A stretch of DNA of 64,000 bases, from positions 124,001 through 188,000 of the forward strand of contig CAWDIJ010000013.1 in assembly GCA_963802375.1 (NCBI GenBank), written 5' to 3'. How positions within the stretch are numbered: position 1 is the first letter of the stretch; each line of letters starts with the position of its first letter. The position numbers and the translations under genes are program-made. The DNA comes from JACDAN01 sp963802375. Its GTDB lineage: Bacteria > Actinomycetota > Thermoleophilia > Gaiellales > Gaiellaceae. The notes beneath the pieces were generated by a model. The model was not told the DNA's origin, ran no database searches, and saw nothing but the letters and a program-made list of their open reading frames with translations. Positions 27,189-35,386 of this stretch are shown here, piece after piece.

Positions 27189-27761
27189 TTATTCCCCGTC
27201 GTCAGGGTGCGACGTCGTCACGGTCTTGACGATCTCGCAGTTGACGTGGACGTCGGACTCCTTGGAGTTGAGCCAGACGACGTCCTTGTCGCCGGCGCCG
27301 CAGTCGATCGTGTCGACCATGCGGTCGCGGGCGAGTGCGTGCATCCGGTCGTTGCCGGCGCCGCCGTTCTCGACGTCCGCGCCACGGCCGACCCAGATGC
27401 GGTCGTCGCCGTTGTCGCCGTTCACGACGTCGTTGCCCCAGCGGCCGCGGAGGACGTCATTGCCCTCGCCGCCGTTGAGCGTGTCAGTGCCGACACCGCC
27501 GCGCATGCGGTCGTTGCCACCCTCGCCGTTGAGCGCGTCGTTGCCGCGCTGACCGAAGACGAGGTCGTTTCCTTCGCCGGCGTTGACGGTGTCGTCACCG
27601 CCACGGGCGTGAATCCTGTCGTTCCCGATGGTGCCGGTCAGGGTCTCACCGTTGTGCGTCCCCTTGATGACGACGACACGGTGAGCGACGGCGGCGCTCA
27701 CGATCGCAAGCGCGAGCAGCGCGGCGAGCGAGAGAACCGTGAGTCGAGTCTTCTTGGTCAC
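27189..27761 (-). CDS. Small secreted RTX-type calcium-binding protein
   Basis: A 190-residue exported protein. The N-terminus MTKKTRLTVLSLAALLALAI plus VSAAVA is a signal peptide. From residue ~40 a run of degenerate nonapeptide repeats follows (GTIGNDRIHARGGDDTVNAG, GEGNDLVFGQRGNDALNGEG, and so on), matching the GGxGxDxLx calcium-binding beta-roll. After the repeats a short tail has DTIDCGAGDKDVVWLNSKES and a second Cys, suggesting a disulfide. AGGAGG precedes GTG 27761 by 9 bases. Too short for a toxin; small RTX proteins of this size are common in soil Actinobacteria, function unknown. Confidence 0.85.
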   Translation of the reverse strand: MTKKTRLTVLSLAALLALAIVSAAVAHRVVVIKGTHNGETLTGTIGNDRIHARGGDDTVNAGEGNDLVFGQRGNDALNGEGGNDRMRGGVGTDTLNGGEGNDVLRGRWGNDVVNGDNGDDRIWVGRGADVENGGAGNDRMHALARDRMVDTIDCGAGDKDVVWLNSKESDVHVNCEIVKTVTTSHPDDGE

Positions 27762-27852
27762 TGCTGAGTACCTCCTTGGCGACGTTGAGCTGAGTCTTCC
27801 CAGCCGCCGTGATGGAGGAGTGGTGCTTCTGAAAGGATTTCGCGCCGAGTTG

Positions 27853-29094
27853 TTAGGCCTGTGTAAGAACGGCGCGCTGATGCCGGCCGAACACCTCGCG
27901 CAGCGCCACGAGCGTCATCACGAGCCCGGTCGCGCCGGCGACGAAGAAGGCGAGCTGGGTGCCGCCGACCTCCGAGAGCCAGCCGCTGAGCAAGCCGCCG
28001 AACGGCGCGAGGCCGGCAAAGGCGAACAGGTAGAGGCTGAGGACGCGGCCGCGCAGGTGATCCGGCGCGGTCAGCTGGAGCAATGACTGGCTGTTCGCCG
28101 TCCACAGCGTGAAGCAGACGCCGACGACGTAGAGCAGCACGGCGCACGCGGCGACCGTCGTCAGCGGTGCGAGTACGAGCAGGGAGACGCTGAACCCGCC
28201 GACGCCCAGGAGGAGCGCCTTCCAGCTCGCGCGCCCGAGCGCCGCCGAGAGCAGCGCACCGGTGAAGGCACCGGCGCCAAAGCACGCGGAGAGCAGACCG
28301 AACGTGCGCGGGCCCGCCTCGAGCGTCTCCGATGTCAGCACCGGTACGAGGACGTGGAAGTTGAAGCCGACGGTGCTCACCACCATCGTCATCGCCAGCA
28401 CCAGCCGGATGTGCGGCGAGTGCCGGACGTACGAGAGTCCCTCGCGCACGCTGCGCAGCACCGTGGGGTGCTCGTCCGGCCGGTCGAGCTTCACGAGCTC
28501 GCTCACGCGCATCAGCCAGAGACTCGTCAGGACGGCGAGGAAGCTGAGCGCGTTCACGGCGAAGCAGACCCCGACGCCGAACGCGGCGATGATCACGCCG
28601 GCGGCCGCCGGGCCGATCACGCGCGAGCCGTTGAACAGGCTCGCGTTCAGCGCGATCGCGTTCGGGAGCTCCTGGCGGCCGACCATCTGGAACGTGAGCG
28701 CATGGCGCGCCGGCGCGTCGAAGACGAGCGCGGTGCCGGCGGCGAAGGCGAGCGCGTAGGCGAGCCAGACCAGCTCCGCGCCCGAGAACGCGAGCGCGGT
28801 GAGCGCCAGCGCGACCATCATCGACGCGGTCTGCGTGACCATGACGAGCCGCCGGTTGTCGAAGCGGTCGGCGACGACGCCGGAGACGAGGCCGAAGACC
28901 GTGAACGGCACGAAGCGGCAGAACGCGAGGAAGCCGACGGCGACCGCCGAGTGCGTCAGCTCCACCACGTACCAGGCGAGCGCGATGTTCTGCATCCAGG
29001 TCCCGGCGAGCGAGACGACCTGGCCGCTGAAGAAGAGCCGGTAGTTCCGGTGCTTGCGCAGGCTCGCGAACGTGCGGCGGAAGGCGGTCGTCAT
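27853..29094 (-). CDS. MFS transporter (EntS/MFS_3 type)
   Basis: A 413-residue transporter with about 12 hydrophobic helices. SLRKHRNYRLFFSGQVVSLA plus GTWMQNIALAWYVVELT is the signature start of the enterobactin-exporter-like MFS_3 family, and FGLVSGVVADRFDNRRLVMV the motif-A loop. ATG 29094 overlaps the MarR stop (ATGA), so the pair is one operon, and export of a toxic compound under MarR control is the likely function. The substrate is not predictable. Confidence 0.9.
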   Translation of the reverse strand: MTTAFRRTFASLRKHRNYRLFFSGQVVSLAGTWMQNIALAWYVVELTHSAVAVGFLAFCRFVPFTVFGLVSGVVADRFDNRRLVMVTQTASMMVALALTALAFSGAELVWLAYALAFAAGTALVFDAPARHALTFQMVGRQELPNAIALNASLFNGSRVIGPAAAGVIIAAFGVGVCFAVNALSFLAVLTSLWLMRVSELVKLDRPDEHPTVLRSVREGLSYVRHSPHIRLVLAMTMVVSTVGFNFHVLVPVLTSETLEAGPRTFGLLSACFGAGAFTGALLSAALGRASWKALLLGVGGFSVSLLVLAPLTTVAACAVLLYVVGVCFTLWTANSQSLLQLTAPDHLRGRVLSLYLFAFAGLAPFGGLLSGWLSEVGGTQLAFFVAGATGLVMTLVALREVFGRHQRAVLTQA

Positions 29095-29549
29095 TCGTCC
29101 TCCAGCAGCTGGAGCAGCGGCTCGACCGCCGTGTCGAGCGCTTCGAGCTCGGCCGGCTCGAGCCGCTTCAGACGGGCTGCGAGCCAGGCCGTGCGCCGCG
29201 ACTTCACCGAGCGCAGCACGCGCTCGCCCTCCTCGGTCACCGACAGGCCCTGACGGCGGCCGTCCTGCTCGTCCCGGGTTCGGCGGATGAGACCCGCCGT
29301 CTCGAGGCGCGCGACGTGCTTCGACATCGCCGGGGCGGAGATCCGCTCGCGCGCGGCAAGCTCGTTCACGCCGATCCCCCGGTTGCGGTGGATCTGGATC
29401 AGCAGCGTGACCTGCCCGCCGGTGACCCCGAGCGCGTGGCTCTCGCGCCGGAGCTCGCGCGCAAGCTTGAGCAGCGCGGGTCGGAGGCGGTTCGCGAGGT
29501 CCGTCTGGGTCTGCGTGGTAGGCAAGTCGTTAACCAGGTTAACAATCAT
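29091..29549 (-). CDS. MarR-family transcriptional regulator
   Basis: A 152-residue winged-helix regulator. GVNELAARERISAPAMSKHV plus ARLETAGLIRRTRDEQDGRR is the DNA-binding domain with the wing; the C-terminal LKRLEPAELEALDTAVEPLL is the dimer helix. The start is uncertain: ATG 29549 gives MIVNLVNDLPTTQ, but codons 3-7 of that frame are the 15-bp palindrome at 29529-29543, so translation may really begin at TTG 29525. Overlaps the MFS gene it probably represses. Confidence 0.88.
   Translation of the reverse strand: MIVNLVNDLPTTQTQTDLANRLRPALLKLARELRRESHALGVTGGQVTLLIQIHRNRGIGVNELAARERISAPAMSKHVARLETAGLIRRTRDEQDGRRQGLSVTEEGERVLRSVKSRRTAWLAARLKRLEPAELEALDTAVEPLLQLLEDE
29529..29543. promoter_or_regulatory. 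MarR-type operator palindrome
   Basis: GTTAACC-A-GGTTAAC is a perfect 15-bp palindrome, AT-rich against its surroundings. It lies at the very start of the marR-like gene and 50 bases upstream of the divergent AAA ATPase gene, the usual place for an autoregulatory MarR site. Binding could affect both directions. Confidence 0.65.
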
Positions 29550-29593
29550 TTCGGCGGTTTCCGCGTAGGGCTCCCGGGTACCCTTCCGCTGCC

Positions 29594-30619
29594 ATGCCGC
29601 GTGATGTCCGTGAGGAGCTGGCGGAGAACGTCAGAGAGCTGGCTCAGCGCCTGCGGAAGACGGCCGCGACCGAGGCGCCTTTCGACTGGGTCGCGGAGCA
29701 GCTGGGCTTCAACCGACCCGAGCCGGCGCGGTCGCTGGAGGAGCTCCAGGCCGAGCTCGACGCACTTGTCGGGCTCGAGACCGTGAAGAAGCAGGTGAGC
29801 GCGCTGGTCGCGTTCCTCCAGGTGCAGGCGCGGCGCCAGGAGCACGACCTCCCGGAGGTGGCGACGAGCCAGCACCTCGTCTTCTACGGGAACCCCGGAA
29901 CCGGCAAGACGACGGTCGCGCGGCTGCTCGCGCAGATGTATCGCGCGATGGGCCTCCTCCGACGCGGGCATCTGGTCGAGGTCGACCGCAGCGGGCTCGT
30001 CGGCCAGTACGTCGGGACCACGGCGCTCAAGACCGAGCGGGTGATCCGCCGGGCGCTCGACGGCGTTCTCTTCATCGACGAGGCCTACGCGCTCGCCCCC
30101 GAGGCGGCGTACCACGACTTCGGGCCGGAGGCGGTCGAGACGCTCCTCAAGCGCATGGAGGACTACCGCCACCGGTTGATCGTCATCGTCGCCGGCTACC
30201 CGCGGCCGATGAACCGCTTCCTCGACTCGAACCCGGGGCTCCGGTCGCGCTTCTCCCGCGAGATCTCGTTCCCCGACTACTCGACGGACGAGCTGCTGGC
30301 GATCACGCAGAAGTTCGCCGGCGACTACGCGTACGAGCTCACCGAGGGCGCCGAGCAGGCGCTGCGCTCGGTGTTCGACTCGGCTGTGCGGGGCGAGGGT
30401 TTCGGCAACGCGCGCTACGCGCGGACGATCTTCGAGCAGGCGCTGAACGCCCAGGCGCTCCGGCTCGCGGGACTGTCCGGACGCCGGCTGGAGGAGCTCG
30501 GCCCCGAGGAGCTGACCACGCTCACGGACGATGACGTCGTCTCGGCGGCGACGGCGCTCGGGGAGGGCGCCGAGCTGCCGACCGAGCGCGCCCGCTGGTT
30601 CCGGCGTCGGGCGTCCTAG
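29594..30619 (+). CDS. SpoVK/CbbX-like AAA ATPase
   Basis: A 341-residue AAA protein. A helical N-terminus (residues 1-50) leads into LDALVGLETVKKQVSALVAF, then Walker A HLVFYGNPGTGKTTVARLLA, a central-pore-like LVEVDRSGLVGQYVGTTALK, Walker B DGVLFIDEAYALAPEAAYHD and the Arg-finger region NPGLRSRFSREISFPDYSTD. Close relatives include Rubisco activase CbbX, sporulation SpoVK and the ATPase domain of EccA. No Rubisco or ESX genes are in the window, so it is an orphan remodelling ATPase of unknown client. Divergent from the MarR gene; TACCCT lies 9 bases before ATG 29594. Confidence 0.87.
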   Translation: MPRDVREELAENVRELAQRLRKTAATEAPFDWVAEQLGFNRPEPARSLEELQAELDALVGLETVKKQVSALVAFLQVQARRQEHDLPEVATSQHLVFYGNPGTGKTTVARLLAQMYRAMGLLRRGHLVEVDRSGLVGQYVGTTALKTERVIRRALDGVLFIDEAYALAPEAAYHDFGPEAVETLLKRMEDYRHRLIVIVAGYPRPMNRFLDSNPGLRSRFSREISFPDYSTDELLAITQKFAGDYAYELTEGAEQALRSVFDSAVRGEGFGNARYARTIFEQALNAQALRLAGLSGRRLEELGPEELTTLTDDDVVSAATALGEGAELPTERARWFRRRAS

Positions 30620-30621
30620 GA

Positions 30622-32343
30622 TTACGGCCGCGGGATCACGAGCGCGGTGTTTCGGTCGGTGCGCGTGCCGCGCCGGTTCGGCCAGCCGTCGTCTCCGTTC
30701 TCCGCCTGCGGGTCGTTGAACGAGAGCTCCCGGGCGATCGACGCGAGGCGCTGGACCTCGGCGGCCGAGGCGATCCGGCTCGGGCGTCTCGGAGCTTTCG
30801 GCGGGACTGGCGGGCCCAGGTGGTCGACCGCGGTCGTGTAGATCGCGAACGCGTCGCCCAACTCGGCCAGCTCGATCACGCGGGCCTGCTGCGGCCAGTC
30901 GAGGTGGGACGCGGTGACGATCTCCCAGAACCCGCTGCCTCCGGTCCGGCGGTGCGGCTCGATCCGGTTTTGGTGCTCGTGGCCGGCGACGTAGGCGAGC
31001 ACGCGGCGGTGCTGGAGCAGGAGCGCCTCGACCTCGCCGCCGAGCCGGACGCCGGAGCCAGGTGCCGACATCGAGGCGATCGAGTGGTGGCCGAAGACGA
31101 TGACGAGCTCCGCCGCGGCGTCTGCGGCCGCGAGCTGCGACTCGAGCCAGCGAAACTGCGCGTCGTCGATGTTCCCGGAGCTCGAGTTGTCCGCGACGGT
31201 GTCGACTGCGACGAAGCGGATGCCGGCTACGGGCCGGAACGAGTAGTAGGCGTCGCCGCTCGCAACGTTCGCCTCGGTGAAGCCGTGTCCCCGCGGCCGT
31301 CCCCAGGTCGTGAAGTGCTCGAGGATCCAGCTCTGCTTGCTCAGGAACCGACGGCGCCAGTCGCTCGGAACCGTCTTGAAGAGGCCTCGGTGCTCCCGCG
31401 GCACCGTCCACGTGTCGAGGTAGTCGCCGAACGTGATCTGGATGATCCGCGTGCGCTCCTCAGGCGTCACGCCGCCTTCGAGCAGAGGCCGGATCTGGGT
31501 GAGCGCGTCCCGGGAGTAGTGCGTCACCTTCCTGCACCCAACGGCGACTCGTTGGAAGACGTCGCTCTGAGCGAAGTTGCCCTGGACGAGGCCGTCGTGG
31601 TTCCCGTAGACCGTGTACCAGGGAATGCCCGCTCCCGCGGCCCGGAACGGCCGGTTCATTCGCTCGAAGAGGCCTCGGTAGTCGCGGCTTGCCACGGAGC
31701 GCCGGGTCGCCCGGCGATTGGCGGCCATGGAAGGCGAATAGCCGGGGCCGTCGTTTCTGCCGTTGGGCTCGTAGAACCGGCCGGCGCCGCGCATCCCGGA
31801 GTACAGCGGCTGGTTCCGGAGCTTGCAGGTACTCGTCTGCCCCGAGTCGGGACGCACGACGTCGCCGCCGTCCATGATGTTGATGAACCAGCGCGTCTCG
31901 TTGTATTGCGCGTTGTCGATGTTGTCCCCGCCGGTCATGACGAAGCGGATCGGGCCGAGCGTCGCCGGCCCGCGGCCGAGTGCCCGGATCGCGCGAAGCT
32001 GCTCGTTCAGGACATGCGGCGTCAGCCCTTCCTGCGGCCGGTACGCAGAGCCGAACGGATCGCCGCCGATGAAGTCCACCAGCTCGACGCGGGCGGGCGA
32101 CTCCTCGTCCACGAGCTGCGCGTCGGCGAGGTGCGCGAAGGCCAGGACCGGTGTCGGGCGGGCGCCGGCCGGCACAGTCCCACCCAGATCGGTTCGCATG
32201 ACGTGCGACTCGCCGGCGACGCGCTCGAGGCGGTTGTCGCCGTTGCGGTCGACGATCGTGCCTCGTGCGGTCTGCTGCGCCGGTGCGGCGCCGGCGATCG
32301 CCGTAAGTGCGAGCGCTGCGATTGTCGCGGTAAAGACCCTCAC
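30622..32343 (-). CDS. Secreted metallophosphoesterase (PPA1498-like)
   Basis: A 573-residue exported calcineurin-type phosphoesterase. MRVFTATIAALALTAIAGAA plus PAQ is a signal peptide. Metal-binding segments in order are AFAHLADAQLVD, FVMTGGDNIDNAQYNETRWF, WYTVYGNHDGLVQGNFAQSD, VIVFGHHSIASMSAPGSGVR and YVAGHEHQNRIEPH. The long insertions between them match the PPA1498-type family of actinobacterial secreted phosphoesterases. Possibly a phosphate-scavenging diesterase. GTG start overlaps the stop of the upstream MFS gene (GTGA). Confidence 0.85.
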   Translation of the reverse strand: MRVFTATIAALALTAIAGAAPAQQTARGTIVDRNGDNRLERVAGESHVMRTDLGGTVPAGARPTPVLAFAHLADAQLVDEESPARVELVDFIGGDPFGSAYRPQEGLTPHVLNEQLRAIRALGRGPATLGPIRFVMTGGDNIDNAQYNETRWFINIMDGGDVVRPDSGQTSTCKLRNQPLYSGMRGAGRFYEPNGRNDGPGYSPSMAANRRATRRSVASRDYRGLFERMNRPFRAAGAGIPWYTVYGNHDGLVQGNFAQSDVFQRVAVGCRKVTHYSRDALTQIRPLLEGGVTPEERTRIIQITFGDYLDTWTVPREHRGLFKTVPSDWRRRFLSKQSWILEHFTTWGRPRGHGFTEANVASGDAYYSFRPVAGIRFVAVDTVADNSSSGNIDDAQFRWLESQLAAADAAAELVIVFGHHSIASMSAPGSGVRLGGEVEALLLQHRRVLAYVAGHEHQNRIEPHRRTGGSGFWEIVTASHLDWPQQARVIELAELGDAFAIYTTAVDHLGPPVPPKAPRRPSRIASAAEVQRLASIARELSFNDPQAENGDDGWPNRRGTRTDRNTALVIPRP

Positions 32344-33548
32344 TCGGTAATCATCTCTGGCGCGGGGAGTTCCTTGGCGGACAGCCGTGCGGGCAGGAGC
32401 AGCAACGCCGAGAGCAGCCCGAGCAGGCCGCAGAAGAGCCAGAACGCGTCGCCATTCCAGGCGTAGAGAACGGCGCCGATGCCCGGGCCGAGCATGAACG
32501 CGAGGCCCCAGGTGAGGCCCCAGGCACCCTGGTACCGCCCGCGGAGGTGTACCGGGGCTATGTCGGCGACGTACGTGGCCGCAACGGGCGCGTACACGAT
32601 CTCGCCGATCGTCCAGATCAGGACGGTGAAGCCGAGCGCGGCGAGCGACTCGGCCCAGGCGTTCAGCGCGAAGCCGAGTCCGACGAGGAGCGACCCGACG
32701 AACAAGGTCGGGATCGCCGGGAAGCGCTGTGTGATCGAGGTAAACGGGAGCTCGAGGATCACGATCGCCAGCCCGTTGAGCGAGATCAGGAGGCCGTAGT
32801 CGGAGTTGGAGAGTCCGCTGTCCTGAACGTGGAGCGGGAAGGTCGCATTCGACTGGAAGTAGACGAAGGCGCCGAGAATCGACGAGACGAGGAAGAAAAG
32901 GAACGCCCGGTCGCGGGCGATCGTCCTCACCGCCTCGCCGCGCCGCTCGTCACCTCGGCCGGTGCGGACGCCCTCCGGCAGGCCGACAATGGCGATCAGA
33001 CCGAAGGCGATCGACGTCAGTGCGTCGCCGACGAAGAGGTAGGTGAACGAGCGGTCGGCGAGGAGCCCGGCGGTCGCGGGGCCGGCGGCGAAGCCGAGGT
33101 TGATCGCGAGCCGGTTGAGCGCGAATGCGGGCAGGCGCTGCCCGGCAGGGACGAGGTCGGCGAGCAGCGCGGACGACGCGGGTCGGTACATCTCGCCGGT
33201 CAAACCCGCGAGGACCGTGAGCGCCCCGATCAGGACGATGTCGTCGGCCTGCGAGAGCGCGAGCAGCGTCGCGGCCGAGCTGAACATCGAGATCGTGATC
33301 GCGCTCCGGCGGCCGAGCCGGTCGGCGAGCAGCCCTCCGACGGCCGCAGCCAGCACGTTTCCCGCGCCGTAGAGGCTGACGACGAACCCCGCCTCGGCGA
33401 TCGAGTAGCCCTTCTCGCGCAGGTAGAGGACGAGGAAAACCGCGACGAAGCTGCCGAAGCGGTTGACGAACGAACCGGCGCAGAGGATCCAGACCGGGCC
33501 GGGAAGCGAGCGGATCCCCGCACGCAGGGTTCTCGGCTCGTCGACCAT
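32340..33548 (-). CDS. MFS transporter (multidrug type)
   Basis: A 402-residue major-facilitator protein with about 12 helices. NRFGSFVAVFLVLYLREKGY plus SIAEAGFVVSLYGAGNV and GGLLADRLGRRSAITISMFS (motif A) are characteristic of the MdtH/YfcJ-like drug-efflux group. ATG 33548 is preferred because the family begins a few residues before the first helix; an upstream in-frame start would add a non-homologous polar leader. Divergent from the PASTA gene and coupled to the secreted phosphoesterase gene; no obvious functional link between them. Confidence 0.87.
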   Translation of the reverse strand: MVDEPRTLRAGIRSLPGPVWILCAGSFVNRFGSFVAVFLVLYLREKGYSIAEAGFVVSLYGAGNVLAAAVGGLLADRLGRRSAITISMFSSAATLLALSQADDIVLIGALTVLAGLTGEMYRPASSALLADLVPAGQRLPAFALNRLAINLGFAAGPATAGLLADRSFTYLFVGDALTSIAFGLIAIVGLPEGVRTGRGDERRGEAVRTIARDRAFLFFLVSSILGAFVYFQSNATFPLHVQDSGLSNSDYGLLISLNGLAIVILELPFTSITQRFPAIPTLFVGSLLVGLGFALNAWAESLAALGFTVLIWTIGEIVYAPVAATYVADIAPVHLRGRYQGAWGLTWGLAFMLGPGIGAVLYAWNGDAFWLFCGLLGLLSALLLLPARLSAKELPAPEMITE

Positions 33549-33643
33549 GGGCGCTAATGAATCATCTGCGGATCGTCTCGCCGAGCGAGCGGACGGCGGC
33601 GTCGAGTTAGGCATCACTTGCTCCGCGGGTACGTGGTTCGGAC

Positions 33644-34654
33644 ATGGCTCGTTGGACCCCCTGGCGTCGCCGCCGCGCAACCGAGTACCGCGAGGAGCGC
33701 GTCGACGTCGCTCCTCCGCCGAAGCCGCGGCCGTTCTGGCCCTGGCTCTTGCTGCTGCTCCTACTGGTGCTCGGGGCGCTCGGAGCCTCGTACTACTTCG
33801 CGAACCGGGGCGAGACGGTGGACGCGGCGGAAGTTCCGAACGTGGTCGGGGTGCAGCGTGGGGAGGCCGAGCGCCGGCTCGAGGAACGCGAGTTCGTTCC
33901 GGAGATCGAGCGTGTCGTCAGCGAGCGGCCGCCCGGCACGGTGGTCGCCCAGCGGCCCGAGCCGGGCACGCTGTACGGCGAGGGCGGCATCGTCGTCCTC
34001 GCGGTCGCCCGCGACCCGTTGCGAACGGAAGTTCCCGACGTTTCCGGCCTGAGGACTCCCCGCGCGCTCGCGCGGCTGCGGGCCGCCGAGCTTCGTCCGC
34101 GTGCGCAGGCAGTGCCGTCGCAGGAGCCGAGGGGCACCGTCCTCCGCCAGCTGCCCCAACCGGGAACCGAGGTGCCGACGGGGTCGCCCGCGATCGTGGT
34201 CGTCTCGAGCGGGCCGGATCTCGGAACCGTCCCCGACGTCGTCGGTACGCCCGTCGGCCAGGCGACATCCCAGCTCGCGCAGGCGGACTTCCGCGTCCGG
34301 GTCGTCCAGGTCGCGAGCTCGGACGAGGAAGGCACGGTCGTGGCGCAGAGCCCCGTCGGCGGAGCCCGCGCGAGGCGCGGAAGCGTCGTTCGGCTGAACG
34401 TCTCGCGTGGGCAGGGCGGTACCACGACGACCGTGACGACGTCGCAGTCGCAGGCAACGGTGCCCGACACCGTCGGACAGGACGAGGCGACGGCGCAGGC
34501 CACGCTCGAGGGCGCCGGATTCGTCGTCCGCATGGTCGATCAGCCGACGACGAGCCCGGAACAGGAGGGCATCGTCGTGCGCCAGGCGCCGGCCGGCGGC
34601 GGCTCCGCGCGTACGGGTTCCACCGTCACGATCTTCGTCGGCAGACTGTCTTAG
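33644..34654 (+). CDS. Membrane-anchored PASTA-repeat protein
   Basis: A 336-residue protein: a basic N-terminus (ARWTPWRRRRATEYREERVD), one transmembrane helix near residues 31-52 (WPWLLLLLLLVLGALGASYY) and four PASTA repeats (EVPNVVGVQRGEAERRLEER, EVPDVSGLRTPRALARLRAA, TVPDVVGTPVGQATSQLAQA, TVPDTVGQDEATAQATLEGA). Such domains bind peptidoglycan stems or muropeptides and occur on PknB-type kinases and PBPs; here no kinase or transpeptidase domain is present. A free PASTA protein may sense or anchor to the wall. Confidence 0.9.
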   Translation: MARWTPWRRRRATEYREERVDVAPPPKPRPFWPWLLLLLLLVLGALGASYYFANRGETVDAAEVPNVVGVQRGEAERRLEEREFVPEIERVVSERPPGTVVAQRPEPGTLYGEGGIVVLAVARDPLRTEVPDVSGLRTPRALARLRAAELRPRAQAVPSQEPRGTVLRQLPQPGTEVPTGSPAIVVVSSGPDLGTVPDVVGTPVGQATSQLAQADFRVRVVQVASSDEEGTVVAQSPVGGARARRGSVVRLNVSRGQGGTTTTVTTSQSQATVPDTVGQDEATAQATLEGAGFVVRMVDQPTTSPEQEGIVVRQAPAGGGSARTGSTVTIFVGRLS

Positions 34655-34659
34655 GCCCC

Positions 34660-34674
34660 GAGGACTACGTCCTC
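34660..34674 (+). terminator. Small hairpin after the PASTA gene
   Basis: GAGGAC (34660-34665) and GTCCTC (34669-34674) pair around TAC, six bases after the PASTA stop codon, with two more pairs after one mismatch. Possible terminator. It is followed at 34682 by a 19-base segment resembling the end of the fold-back element at 27.1 kb. Confidence 0.4.
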
Positions 34675-34700
34675 AGGCATGTTCCGCCAAACTCTCCCAG

Positions 34701-35276
34701 GTGCGAATCGCCCTACTCGCTTGCGCGCTCCTCGGCGTGCTCGCCGTGGTGCTCGGGTTCGTCCTCACCCGTGAAGAGGGTGAGCCCGACTTCCGCGGAA
34801 GCGTGCCGCCCGAAGGGCTGATGCTGCCCGAGGCCGTCGCCGAGTCGCCCGGTGTCGCCGGCAAGGCGCTCGCTGTGACCTTCCTGGACACCCAGTGCAC
34901 CGAGGCCTGCCCGATAGCGGCCTCCCAGGTGGCCGACGCGATGCGGCTTCTGGGGGACGAGCGCGGCCACGTACTCGCCCTGGCCTACAGCGTCGATCCG
35001 TTGAACGACACGCCGGCCAGCATCCGGTCGTTCCTCGCGAAGAACCGGGCGACCGGCCAGATCCGTTACGTGGACGGATCCGTGGCAGACCTGCGTCCGC
35101 TCTGGAACGAGTTCAAGATCCTCCCGTCGCACGGAACCGGCAACAGCAACATGCACTCGGCGCCGGTCCGCGTCTACGACGCCGACGGGCGTTGGCGTTC
35201 GACACTGCATCCCGGCGTTGACCTGAGCGCGGCAAATCTCGCGCACGATCTGGAGGCGGCTCTCGAAGCGACGTGA
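34701..35276 (+). CDS. SCO1/SenC-family copper/thioredoxin-like protein
   Basis: A 191-residue exported protein with an N-terminal anchor (RIALLACALLGVLAVVLGFV). The thioredoxin fold has FLDTQCTEACPIAASQVADA with the CxxxC copper/redox motif, and NMHSAPVRVYDADGRW with the conserved His of SCO proteins. SCO proteins deliver copper to cytochrome oxidase or reduce its cysteines. No oxidase genes are nearby. GTG 34701 is the only start matching the family N-terminus. A hairpin overlaps the stop codon. Confidence 0.85.
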   Translation: MRIALLACALLGVLAVVLGFVLTREEGEPDFRGSVPPEGLMLPEAVAESPGVAGKALAVTFLDTQCTEACPIAASQVADAMRLLGDERGHVLALAYSVDPLNDTPASIRSFLAKNRATGQIRYVDGSVADLRPLWNEFKILPSHGTGNSNMHSAPVRVYDADGRWRSTLHPGVDLSAANLAHDLEAALEAT

Positions 35277-35300
35277 GGGCTGCAAAATGGCGGCCCTCAC
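35273..35300 (+). terminator. Hairpin at the end of the SCO1-like gene
   Basis: GTGAGGGC (35273-35280) pairs with GCCCTCAC (35293-35300); three inner pairs (TGC with GCG, one wobble) leave an AAAATG loop. The gene's TGA stop is inside the left arm. Located between convergent genes. The remaining bases to 35386 show no further structure. Confidence 0.6.
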
Positions 35301-35386
35301 CCTCAGCTCGAGCTGCCCGTCTCCGCATGCGGCGCGCCGACCGGCTTCGACTCCGGCGATCCGCGCTGGCGGAGATAGGTGGTGAG

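Noticed and set aside
27189..27761. Haemolysin toxin
   Set aside because: Only 190 residues of RTX repeats with a Sec-type signal peptide; no toxin domain and no type I secretion genes.
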